The position numbers were made by a program, and so were the translations under genes. Of a DNA stretch of 64,000 nt, positions 36,483 to 43,557 are shown in pieces. The notes beneath the pieces are model-generated. The model saw only the letters and a list, made by a program, of their open reading frames with translations. It did not search any database and was not told the origin of the DNA. The stretch lies in NCBI GenBank assembly GCA_045531335.1, contig JAZSDU010000053.1, forward strand, positions 16,001-80,000, written 5' to 3'. This stretch comes from CAG-452 sp045531335. GTDB taxonomy: Bacteria; Bacillota; Clostridia; TANB77; CAG-508. Positions within the stretch are counted from its first letter, which is position 1; each line of letters starts with the position of its first letter.

Positions 36483-37517
36483 ATGAAATCAAAATATGCA
36501 GATTTAAAACAAAATAAAGATTTGAATAAAATAAAAGAAGCGGCCATGTGTATTAAGGAAGGGGATATAGTACTATTCCCTACAGAAACAGTTTATGGAA
36601 TTGGTGCTAATGCCTTAGATGAAGATGCTGTAAATAAAATATTTGAAGCAAAGGGAAGAGCTTCAGATAATCCTTTGATTGTACATATTTGTGATATAGA
36701 TATGCTAGATGGTTTAGTTAAAGAAGTAGGACAAGTTGAGCAAAAATTAATAAATAATTTTTGGCCAGGTCCTTTAACTATAATATTTGATAGAAAAGAA
36801 TGTGTGCCAAATGTTGTTACAGCAGGATTAAACACAGTAGGAATAAGAATGCCAAGTAACAGTATTGCAAGAAAACTTATAGAATTTGCTGAGACTCCAA
36901 TTGCAGCACCTAGTGCAAATATATCAGGAAAACCTAGTGGAACAATAATTGATGATATAATAGATGAATTGGATGGAAAAGTAGATTATATATTAGACAG
37001 TGGTATGGTAGATATAGGTGTAGAATCTACAGTAGTAAGAGTTATAGATAATAAAGTACATATATTAAGACCTGGTAAAATAACTGTTGAGGATATACAA
37101 AGTTTGGGAATAGAAGTAGTAATCGAAAAGCAAATAATGGAAGAATGTAATCCACAAGAAAAAGTAATGTCACCAGGTATGAAATATAGACACTATGCAC
37201 CAAATACAAAGTGTTTGCTAGTATATAGTGATAGTAAGGATAAGTTGATAGATAAAATAAATCAAGAAATAGAATTAGAAAAAAATGTTTTAGTATTAGG
37301 AAAAACAAGTAATTTAGGAAAATACAATACAGAGAATAAATTAGATATGGGAGATAGCTTAGAAGAAATAAGCAAGAACATATTTACATTACTTAGAAAA
37401 GTAGATTCGTATGATGTAAAATTAGTTATAATAGAAGGTGTAAAAAAAGAAGGACTAGGGCTTGCAATAATGAACAGATTAATCAGAGCATGTGAGCATA
37501 ATTATATTGAGATTTAG
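36483..37517 (+). CDS. Threonylcarbamoyl-AMP synthase (Sua5 type)
   Basis: This 344-residue enzyme makes threonylcarbamoyl-AMP for tRNA t6A37. The YrdC domain has GDIVLFPTETVYGIGANA near residue 25, KGRASDNPLIVHI and AAPSANISGKPSGT. The C-terminal Sua5 domain is present after the linker SPGMKYRHYAP near 230. ATG 36483 with AAAGAAGGA is chosen; an in-frame extension runs back into the repeat. tsaB and tsaE of the same pathway are at 46437-47563. The TAG stop is inside the palindrome at 37514. Confidence 0.93.
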   Translation: MKSKYADLKQNKDLNKIKEAAMCIKEGDIVLFPTETVYGIGANALDEDAVNKIFEAKGRASDNPLIVHICDIDMLDGLVKEVGQVEQKLINNFWPGPLTIIFDRKECVPNVVTAGLNTVGIRMPSNSIARKLIEFAETPIAAPSANISGKPSGTIIDDIIDELDGKVDYILDSGMVDIGVESTVVRVIDNKVHILRPGKITVEDIQSLGIEVVIEKQIMEECNPQEKVMSPGMKYRHYAPNTKCLLVYSDSKDKLIDKINQEIELEKNVLVLGKTSNLGKYNTENKLDMGDSLEEISKNIFTLLRKVDSYDVKLVIIEGVKKEGLGLAIMNRLIRACEHNYIEI

Positions 37518-37578
37518 GGACAGTCCCCATGCGACATTTTGGGTGTTTGGGGACTGTCCCTAAGCGACAAAATGTCGC
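37514..37578. repeat. Family C palindrome (GGGACAGTCCCC)
   Basis: TTAGGGACAGTCCCCA (37514-37529) pairs perfectly with TGGGGACTGTCCCTAA (37548-37563). The loop contains GCGACATTTTG, and the downstream GCGACA-AAA-TGTCGC (37564-37578) repeats that motif as a second hairpin. The Sua5 stop codon lies in the left arm. Confidence 0.85.
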
Positions 37579-37611
37579 AAAAGGGACATATTATTGAAAG
37601 GAAGAAAGAAT

Positions 37612-38457
37612 ATGCAAAAATTTAATTATCATCAACATACATATAGATGCAGACATGCAGATATAGATATGAAAGATGAAGACTATGTAAAAGAATATAT
37701 AAAAATGGGATTTGAAAAGATAGCATTTACAGATCATTGCCCATGGGGAAAAGAAATAGAGACCAGAACAAATGCAAGAATGTTATTTTCTGAAAAAGAA
37801 GAATATTTAGATAGCATAAAAAAATTAAAAGAAAAGTATTCTGATAAAATTCAAATAGAATCAGGATTTGAAGTTGAGTATCTACCAGGTAAGGAAAAAT
37901 ATTTAACAGAATTAAAGAAAGAAACAGATAAAATAGTGTTAGGACAACATTTTGTGTATGATGACAATAATAAGATAAAATATATGCATGGTGGAGAAAA
38001 ATATACAGATACTGAACTTATAAAATATGCAGAATATATAGTAAAAGGGATGGAATATAATATTCCAGATATAATAGCCCATCCAGATTTATTTATGTAT
38101 GTAAGAGATGAATTCGGTGAATTAGAAGCTAAGGCTTCAAATATGATTTGTGAGGCTGCAGAAAAATATAATGTAGTACTAGAAATGAATTTGCATGATA
38201 TATTTAAAAAAGTGTATCGAAAAAATGTTAAGCAAGCTAGTTTATCAATAGAGGAAAAGAGAAAAAGATTAAAAGAAGTACAATATCCATGCAAGGAATT
38301 TTGGAAAATTGCTACAAATTACGATATTAAAGTGGTATTCGGATTAGATATACATTTTGGAGGAGAAATTCCATTAATGAATGAATTTGTTCAATTTGCA
38401 AATGAAATTTTAGGTGATGAAATTATATCTAAGTTGAATTTTATAGAAGAGTTGTAA
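37612..38457 (+). CDS. PHP-domain phosphatase (histidinol-phosphatase-like)
   Basis: This 281-residue metal-dependent phosphoesterase has the PHP motifs FNYHQHTYRCRHA at residue 4, AFTDHCPWG near 39, GFEVEYLPG near 85 and IIAHPDLFM near 155. It resembles HisK-type histidinol-phosphate phosphatase, but no other his genes are in view, so the substrate is uncertain. ATG 37612 follows AAAGGAAG; the upstream in-frame TTG overlaps that site. A GC hairpin terminates it. Confidence 0.83.
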   Translation: MQKFNYHQHTYRCRHADIDMKDEDYVKEYIKMGFEKIAFTDHCPWGKEIETRTNARMLFSEKEEYLDSIKKLKEKYSDKIQIESGFEVEYLPGKEKYLTELKKETDKIVLGQHFVYDDNNKIKYMHGGEKYTDTELIKYAEYIVKGMEYNIPDIIAHPDLFMYVRDEFGELEAKASNMICEAAEKYNVVLEMNLHDIFKKVYRKNVKQASLSIEEKRKRLKEVQYPCKEFWKIATNYDIKVVFGLDIHFGGEIPLMNEFVQFANEILGDEIISKLNFIEEL

Positions 38458-38458
38458 G

Positions 38459-38479
38459 AGGCGGACTAAATGTCCGCCT
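38459..38479 (+). terminator. GC-rich hairpin after the PHP gene
   Basis: AGGCGGAC-TAAAT-GTCCGCCT followed by GAAATTTTG; probable terminator. Confidence 0.7.
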
Positions 38480-38519
38480 GAAATTTTGCTTCAAAAATCA
38501 GTTTTTCTTACGGAAATGC

Positions 38520-38548
38520 TTGACAAAAGTAAAAAAATAGTGTAAAGT
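38520..38548 (+). promoter_or_regulatory. Promoter of the ylxM-ffh operon
   Basis: TTGACA (38520-38525), 17-base spacer, TG-TAAAGT (38543-38548). Confidence 0.7.
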
Positions 38549-38583
38549 AGAATAGCCTTACAAAATAAAAAGGGAGTAGTAAT

Positions 38584-38931
38584 ATGGAAAAGAATGTTAA
38601 GATAACTATGCTTTGTAGCATATATGGAAAGTTATTAACTGAAAAACAATTAGCAATCTTGGAAGATTACTATGACAATGATTTATCTCTATCTGAAATA
38701 GCTGAAAACCAAAATATAACAAGACAAGCGGTTAGAGATATTATAAAGAAAGGGGAGACTAAACTTTTCGAATTAGAAGAAAAGCTTGAAATTATGAAAA
38801 GGATGTTTAAACAAGAAGAAAAAATAGCAATTATATTATCAGAACTTACTAAAATTCAAGAAAAATCTACAGATAAACAAATAGCACAAATTCTAACTCA
38901 TGTAAAAAAAGAGTTAAATTGCTTAGTTTAA
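38584..38931 (+). CDS. ylxM: YlxM family helix-turn-helix protein
   Basis: This 115-residue UPF0122 protein has a sigma region 4-like helix-turn-helix: LTEKQLAILEDYYDNDLSLSEIAE followed by NITRQAVRDIIKKGE. In Bacillota it precedes ffh and is linked to the signal recognition particle pathway. Its stop lies 109 bases before ffh, with a partial family B repeat between. The promoter is 36 bases upstream of the start. Confidence 0.92.
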   Translation: MEKNVKITMLCSIYGKLLTEKQLAILEDYYDNDLSLSEIAENQNITRQAVRDIIKKGETKLFELEEKLEIMKRMFKQEEKIAIILSELTKIQEKSTDKQIAQILTHVKKELNCLV

Positions 38932-38947
38932 AAAATTAGAATATATG

Positions 38948-39000
38948 TGTAGGGGCGTTATCGGTAAGGAATACCTATAAGGAATACCAAATTGCGCCCA
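38948..39000. repeat. Partial family B element
   Basis: TGTAGGGGCG...TTGCGCCCA with an interior holding two GGAATACC copies (GGTAAGGAATACCTATAAGGAATACC). Only the left half and inner hairpin remain; there is no terminal CCCCTACA. Confidence 0.7.
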
Positions 39001-39040
39001 AGAGATTAAGTACAAAAGTTACAGGGAAGAGGTGAAAAAT

Positions 39041-40395
39041 ATGGCATTTGAAGGTCTATCTTCAAGATTACAAGCCATTACAAGAAAACTTGGTGGTAAA
39101 GCAAGAATAACAGAAAGCGATTTAAAAGAAGTTATGCGTGAAGTAAAGTTAGCTCTTTTAGAAGCGGATGTTAATTATAAAATAGTAAAAGAATTTGTAA
39201 ATACAGTACAAGAAAAAGCTTTAGGCCAAGATGTATTAAAATCACTTACTCCTGGACAACAAGTTATAAAAATAGTAAGAGATGAAATGACAGAATTATT
39301 GGGTGGAACTTTAAGTAAAATTAATTTTACTCCAAATCCACCAACAGTAATAATGTTAGTAGGACTTCAAGGTTCTCGGAAAAACTACAACAGCAGGAAA
39401 GTTAGCAAACCTTTTAAGAAAACAAGGAAGAAAGCCTCTACTTGTTGCATGTGATGTTTATAGACCAGCAGCTATAAAACAATTACAAGTAGTAGGTAAT
39501 AGTTTAAATATACCAGTTTTTGCAAATGAAAATACAAAAGATGTGGTTTTAATTGCAAAACAAGCAATGTCACAAGCAATGTCAAAATTGAATGACGTAG
39601 TTATACTGGATACAGCAGGAAGACTTCATATTGATGAAGAATTAATGCAAGAGCTTAAAAATGTTAAATCAAATGTGAAACCACATGAAATACTTCTAGT
39701 AGTGGATTCTATGACAGGTCAAGATGCAGTAAATGTTGCAGATAGCTTTAATTCAAATCTTGGAATTGATGGAATTATACTTACAAAATTAGATGGTGAT
39801 ACACGTGGCGGTGCTGCACTTTCAGTTAAAAAAGTTACAGGAAGACCTATAAAATTTGCAGCAACAGGTGAAAAACTTAGTGATATAGAAGAATTCCATC
39901 CAGATAGAATGACATCAAGAATACTTGGAATGGGTGATATGCTTTCTGTAATAGAAAAAGCAGAAGAGGCATTTGATTTAGAAGAAGCAGAAAAATTAGA
40001 AAAGAAATTAAGAAAACAGGAATTTGATTTAGATGATTATTTAGCACAATTAAGACAAATGAAAAAAATGGGTTCATTTTCATCAATACTTAAAATGATT
40101 CCTGGAATAAATAAATTTGGCGATATAAAAGTTGATGACAAAGAATTTGTTAGAATTGAAGCAATAATATGCTCAATGACTAAAAAAGAAAAACAAAATA
40201 CTAAGTTATTAAATGCAAGTAGAAGACAAAGAATTGCAAAACGGAAGTGGAACTACTGTGCAGGATATAAATAAATTTATAAATTCATACGAAATGACAA
40301 GAAAGCTTATGAAAAAAATGCAAAACAATAAAGGCGGAATGAAAAACATGATGAAAAATTTAGACATGAATTCGCTAAAAGGTATGAAATTCTAA
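39041..40395 (+). CDS. ffh: Signal recognition particle protein Ffh, needs two +1 shifts
   Basis: This SRP GTPase targets nascent membrane proteins. The reading frame is broken twice. At 39377 the P-loop GLQGS is followed by CGGA and only a skipped C gives GKTTTAGKLANLL. At 40242 the M-domain RQRIAK is followed by CGGA and a skipped C gives GSGTTVQDINKF. With both corrections the protein is 450 residues, the usual Ffh length, ending at TAA 40393-40395. DTAGRLH, TKLDGDTRGGAA and the Met-rich C-terminus are intact. An essential gene broken twice at the same tetranucleotide is not plausible as a pseudogene. GAGGTG precedes ATG 39041. Confidence 0.92.
39377..39380 (+). other. CGGA recoding site 2 (Ffh P-loop)
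   Basis: TCT-CGGA-AAA. CGG is codon 113 in frame. The restored Gly is the invariant residue of the GTPase P-loop GSGKT. Confidence 0.9.
40242..40245 (+). other. CGGA recoding site 3 (Ffh M domain)
   Basis: AAA-CGGA-AGT. It is in the frame set by the first shift. The restored Gly begins the conserved GSGT of the SRP RNA-binding M domain. Confidence 0.9.
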
Positions 40396-40427
40396 TAGGT
40401 ATTAATTTTTTAAATTTAATATAAAAA

Positions 40428-40455
40428 TGTAGGGGCGAGGTTCCACCCTCGCCCG
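40428..40455. repeat. Half family B element (ffh-rpsP)
   Basis: TGTAGGGGCGAGGTTCCACCCTCGCCCG: left end plus one hairpin (GGGCGAGG/CCTCGCCC), no right end. It lies in the rpsP leader. Confidence 0.75.
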
Positions 40456-40478
40456 AAGAAAGAAGGAGGAAGAAAATT

Positions 40479-40712
40479 ATGGTAAAAATAAGACTACAAA
40501 GAGCAGGTAAGAAAAAAGCACCTTTTTATCACATAGTTGTTGCTGATTCTAAATCACCAAGAGATGGAAAAATAATTGAACAAATAGGAACATACAATCC
40601 TATGGTTGAACCATCTGAATTAAAATTAGATAAAGAAAAAGTTGCACAATGGATTAAAAATGGAGCAAAACCTACAGAAACAGTAAAACGTCTAATTGAA
40701 AAGGAGGCTTAA
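40479..40712 (+). CDS. rpsP: 30S ribosomal protein bS16
   Basis: This 77-residue ribosomal protein has the typical start MVKIRLQRAGKKKAPFYHIV and VADSKSPRDGKIIEQIGTYNP. AGGAGG precedes ATG 40479. It is in the standard order ffh-rpsP-khpA-rimM-trmD-rplS. Its stop is four bases before the khpA start. Confidence 0.97.
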   Translation: MVKIRLQRAGKKKAPFYHIVVADSKSPRDGKIIEQIGTYNPMVEPSELKLDKEKVAQWIKNGAKPTETVKRLIEKEA

Positions 40713-40716
40713 GGCT

Positions 40717-40947
40717 ATGAAAGAATCATTAGAAGCGATAATTACTAGTTTAGTAAATGAGCCATCAGAAGTTTCTATAAATCAAGTAGATGGAGAAAAA
40801 TCAATTGTTTTCGAAGTAAAAGTTGCAAATAGCGACATGGGAAAAGTAATTGGTAAAGAAGGTAGAATAGCAAAAGCTATTAGAACAATAATGAAGGCAC
40901 TAGCTGCCAAAGAAGGAAAGAAAATTTCTGTAGAATTTATTGATTAA
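40717..40947 (+). CDS. khpA: KhpA RNA-binding KH-domain protein
   Basis: This 76-residue single KH domain has the GxxG loop IGKEGRIAKAIRTI. KhpA binds RNA, usually with KhpB, and affects cell elongation. ATG 40717 is preceded by AAGGAGG lying in the rpsP end. An in-frame upstream TTG is rejected because it precedes the ribosome site. Confidence 0.94.
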   Translation: MKESLEAIITSLVNEPSEVSINQVDGEKSIVFEVKVANSDMGKVIGKEGRIAKAIRTIMKALAAKEGKKISVEFID

Positions 40948-40958
40948 GGTATTTGAAT

Positions 40959-41465
40959 ATGGAAGAATATTTTGAAATAGGTCAAATAGTAAACACATCT
41001 GGATTAAAAGGTGAAATAAAAATAAAACCATTTACAGATGATATTACAAAATTTAATGATTTTAAAACAATATATGTATCAGTAAAAAAAGAACTTAAAG
41101 AGTTTGAAGTAGAGCATGTAAGATTTAGTAAAAATATGGTATTTCTTAAGTTAAAAGGAATTGATACCATAGAAGAAGCTGAAAATTACAGAAATCTTTA
41201 TATAAAAAGAAAAAGAGATAAGGATGAAAAGCTTGAAGTTGATACTTACTACATTGTAGATCTTCTTGGATGCAGAGTCTATACAGATGAGCAAAAAGAA
41301 TTAGGAGAAGTAGTTGATGTATTTTCAACTGGTAGCAATGATGTATATGTTGTAAAAGATGAGCTTGGAAAACAAGTATTATTACCAGCGATTAAAGATG
41401 TAATAAAAAATGTGGATATTGAAAATAGAACAATTATAGTTCACTTATTGGAAGGATTAATCTAA
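40959..41465 (+). CDS. rimM: Ribosome maturation factor RimM
   Basis: This 168-residue 30S assembly factor has an N-terminal beta-barrel (FEIGQIVNTSGLKGEIKIKPFTDD) and a C-terminal PRC barrel (YYIVDLLGCRVYTDE ... LLPAIKDVIKNVDI). AAGGT is placed correctly for ATG 40959, not for the TTG six bases earlier. Its TAA overlaps the ATG of trmD by one base, so the two are translationally coupled. Confidence 0.93.
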   Translation: MEEYFEIGQIVNTSGLKGEIKIKPFTDDITKFNDFKTIYVSVKKELKEFEVEHVRFSKNMVFLKLKGIDTIEEAENYRNLYIKRKRDKDEKLEVDTYYIVDLLGCRVYTDEQKELGEVVDVFSTGSNDVYVVKDELGKQVLLPAIKDVIKNVDIENRTIIVHLLEGLI

Positions 41466-42128
41466 TGAAAATTGATATACTTACACTTTTTCCTGAAATG
41501 TTTTCTAGTTTAAATGAAAGCATTATAGGTAAAGCAATGGAAAAGAATTTAATAGAAATTAATTTAATTAATATTAGAGACTTTTCTAAGGATAAGCATA
41601 AAAAAGTAGATGATACTCCATATGGTGGTGGAGCAGGAATGGTAATTAAACCTGATGTTGTATATGATGCGTTTGAATCTATTAAAGGCGAAAATGCAAA
41701 AACAATATATATGTCACCACAAGGAAATGTGCTTAACCAAAATAAAGTAAAAGAATTATCTAAAGAAGAACATTTAATATTATTATGTGGTCATTATGAA
41801 GGTATTGATCAAAGAGTATTAGATGAAATAGTAGATGAAGAAATATCAATAGGAGATTATGTTCTAACAGGAGGAGAATTACCTGCAATGGTATTAATAG
41901 ATTCAGTATCTAGATACATAGAAGGGGTAATTAGCAAAGAATCTGTGGAAGAAGAATCTTTTTCAAATGGATTATTAGAATATCCTCAATATACAAGGCC
42001 TGAAGTGTTTTTAAATAGAGAAGTGCCACAAGTTTTAAAATCTCGGAAATCATCAAGAGATTGCAAAATGGAGAAAAGAAAAATCTATAGAAATAACAAA
42101 ACAAAAAAGACCTGATTTATTAAATTAG
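41465..42128 (+). CDS. trmD: tRNA (guanine-N1-)-methyltransferase TrmD, needs +1 shift
   Basis: This SPOUT methyltransferase forms m1G37 in tRNA. YGGGAGMVIKPD near 59, LLCGHYEGIDQRV near 111 and SIGDYVLTGGELPAM near 133 form the knot and SAM site. At 42044 the frame reads TCT-CGGA. Without a shift, a nonsense tail ends at 42115. Skipping one C gives LKSGNHQEIAKWRKEKSIE, the expected TrmD C-terminal motif (SG-x-H), ending at TAG 42126-42128, 220 residues. m1G37 suppresses +1 frameshifting, so recoding in this gene is notable. Confidence 0.92.
42044..42047 (+). other. CGGA recoding site 4 (TrmD)
   Basis: TCT-CGGA-AAT. CGG is codon 194 in frame. The restored Gly belongs to the conserved SGNH/SGHH motif. 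Confidence 0.9.
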
Positions 42129-42167
42129 GGAAAATTAAAATAAAAATAAAATTAAATCAAAATCGCG

Positions 42168-42193
42168 TAGGGGTCGCACTCCTGGGCGACCCG
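42168..42193. repeat. Half family B element (trmD-rplS)
   Basis: GTAGGGGTCGCACTCCTGGGCGACCCG without a right end. It is identical in this part to the left half of the 17849 copy. Confidence 0.75.
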
Positions 42194-42228
42194 TAAAAAT
42201 GAAATATCAAAGAGAAGGAGGTTCAGTA

Positions 42229-42693
42229 ATGGACATTATAAAATCAATCGAACACGAACAAATGAAAAACAAAATTCCAGTACTTAATGTCGGAGATACA
42301 GTAAAAGTTCATGTTAGAGTAAAAGAAGGAAATAGAGAAAGAATACAAGTATTCGAAGGAATAATTATAAAAGTACAAGGTGGAGGAGTTAACCAAACAT
42401 TTACAGTAAGAAAAACATCTTACGGTGTAGGTGTTGAAAAAACATTCTTAGTTCACTCACCATCAGTAGAAAAAGTTGAAGTAACTAGAGTAGGTAAAGC
42501 AAGAAGAGCAAAATTATTCTACTTAAGAGATAGATTAGGTAAATCTGCTAAGACTAAAGAAAAAGTAGGAGCAAGAATTGAAACTAAAGAACTTACAATT
42601 AAAGAAGAATTAGTAGAAGAACCAGCAGTAGAAGAAGCTCCAGTAGCTGAAGAAGCAGTAGTTGAAGCTGCAGAAGCACCAAAAGCTGAATAA
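42229..42693 (+). CDS. rplS: 50S ribosomal protein bL19 with acidic tail
   Basis: The 154-residue protein begins MDIIKSIEHEQMKNKIP and contains the L19 core through KARRAKLFYLRDRLGKSAK. Typical bL19 is about 115 residues; here a 40-residue Glu/Ala/Val-rich extension (VEEPAVEEAPVAEEAVVEAA) follows. AAGGAGG precedes ATG 42229. It is last in the SRP/ribosome operon and is followed by a hairpin terminator. Confidence 0.95.
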   Translation: MDIIKSIEHEQMKNKIPVLNVGDTVKVHVRVKEGNRERIQVFEGIIIKVQGGGVNQTFTVRKTSYGVGVEKTFLVHSPSVEKVEVTRVGKARRAKLFYLRDRLGKSAKTKEKVGARIETKELTIKEELVEEPAVEEAPVAEEAVVEAAEAPKAE

Positions 42694-42701
42694 TATTTAT
42701 A

Positions 42702-42742
42702 TAAAACAGACATATGGAGATTCCATTTAGTCTGTTTTTATT
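42702..42742 (+). terminator. Terminator of the ribosomal operon
   Basis: AAAACAGAC...GTCTGTTTTTATTTT with inner ATGGA/TCCAT; T-run on the 3' side. Confidence 0.82.
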
Positions 42743-42789
42743 TTATATTAATTGACTAATTTATATAATTATGTTAATATATATGAAAT

Positions 42790-42804
42790 GGTAAAATGTT
42801 TACC
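42790..42804. promoter_or_regulatory. Operator-like palindrome over a -10 box
   Basis: GGTAAA-ATG-TTTACC (perfect 6-bp arms) overlaps an extended -10 (TGG-TAAAAT, 42792-42797) upstream of the 42831 gene. It would suit a repressor dimer. Confidence 0.45.
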
Positions 42805-42830
42805 AAATGCACTAAAAGGAGTGTATGTAA

Positions 42831-43055
42831 ATGAGCGAAATCAAATCAAATGAAGTTCGCGTTAGTGGAGAGATCCTCTATTCCAATGAACAAAAAATTG
42901 GTAACGTTTTCGGCAATGAAAATGGCCAAAGTGACGGAACTTATGTTGTTAATGGGACAGAGGTTTATCAAAACCACAAAAAAGTAGGATATGTCTGTGA
43001 AGACGGAACTGGAACGGTTCGTATAAAAGACGGAACGTTTTGGAAATATCTCTAA
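42831..43055 (+). CDS. Small beta-rich protein, unknown
   Basis: This 74-residue protein is not recognised. It has short repeated turns of the type GEILYSNEQKIGNVFG, GTEVYQNHKKVGYVCE and GTVRIKDGTFWKYL, as in WG- or Big-like beta hairpins. AAAAGGAG precedes ATG 42831. Base use is G/C richer than neighbours. It has its own promoter and a strong terminator, like the other single-gene cassettes. Confidence 0.6.
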   Translation: MSEIKSNEVRVSGEILYSNEQKIGNVFGNENGQSDGTYVVNGTEVYQNHKKVGYVCEDGTGTVRIKDGTFWKYL

Positions 43056-43091
43056 GAAAATAACCAGTGTGTACACTGGTTATTTTCTTTA
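43055..43091 (+). terminator. Intrinsic terminator
   Basis: AAGAAAATAACCAGTG / CACTGGTTATTTTCTTT, about 15 bp with loop TGTA. Confidence 0.9.
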
Positions 43092-43164
43092 TTAAAAGGA
43101 AAGTTTTTTACTTGCAATTAATGAAATAAAGTGTTAAACTATACAAGTTGTACTTTTATAGGTT

Positions 43165-43252
43165 AAATCCTTTTTGAGTCTTGTTTGGTCAGTGCAAGTA
43201 ACATACAAAGGGAGAAGACATAAGATAACTCAACTTAACTAAGAAAGGATTT
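43165..43252 (+). promoter_or_regulatory. Leader able to mask the ribosome site
   Basis: AAATCCTTT (43165-43173) followed by TTGAGT is complementary to ACTCAA and AAAGGATTT (43244-43252), which contains the Shine-Dalgarno of the next gene. A translation-control structure is likely; the ligand or trigger is unknown. Confidence 0.5.
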
Positions 43253-43260
43253 GATATTAT

Positions 43261-43497
43261 ATGAATAAATTTCATATGATTGTAAGTGCTATATCAATAG
43301 CACTAATGGTTATAGTAGGAGCAATTTTGTTTAGTCATCCAGAGCTTATAAGCGTAACCAATTATACTATAGTAACTCCAACACAAAATTTTGTTAAAAA
43401 TTTGATTATAACTCTGTTCTGTGGATCGTCAGTGTATACTGTGTTTTATGGAATTCCACACGAATATAAAGTAGTTAATAAAAAAATAAAAAGATAA
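43261..43497 (+). CDS. Small two-span membrane protein
   Basis: This 78-residue protein has two hydrophobic segments (residues 7-24 and about 48-64) and a basic tail (KVVNKKIKR). It is not recognised. AAAGGA precedes ATG 43261 by about 12 bases, inside a possible masking structure. Its terminator is shared with the convergent protease gene. Confidence 0.6.
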   Translation: MNKFHMIVSAISIALMVIVGAILFSHPELISVTNYTIVTPTQNFVKNLIITLFCGSSVYTVFYGIPHEYKVVNKKIKR

Positions 43498-43515
43498 TGT
43501 TAATATCAGACTGAC

Positions 43516-43550
43516 CAAAAGAACCTCTCTGAAAAGAGAGGTTCTTTTTG
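43516..43550. terminator. Bidirectional terminator
   Basis: AAAGAACCTCTC-TGAAAA-GAGAGGTTCTTTTT between convergent genes. Confidence 0.9.
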
Positions 43551-43557
43551 AATATTT

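Noticed and set aside
39377..39380. CGGA breaks as sequencing or assembly errors
   Set aside because: The five inserted bases are all C before GGA, outside homopolymers, in four different genes and on both strands. Random or homopolymer error would not choose conserved glycines each time. Raw reads would settle it.
42041..42047. prfB-type P-site slippage as the mechanism
   Set aside because: No upstream Shine-Dalgarno-like stimulator is seen, there is no stop codon in the A site, and re-pairing of TCT, CTT or GCT in the +1 frame is poor.
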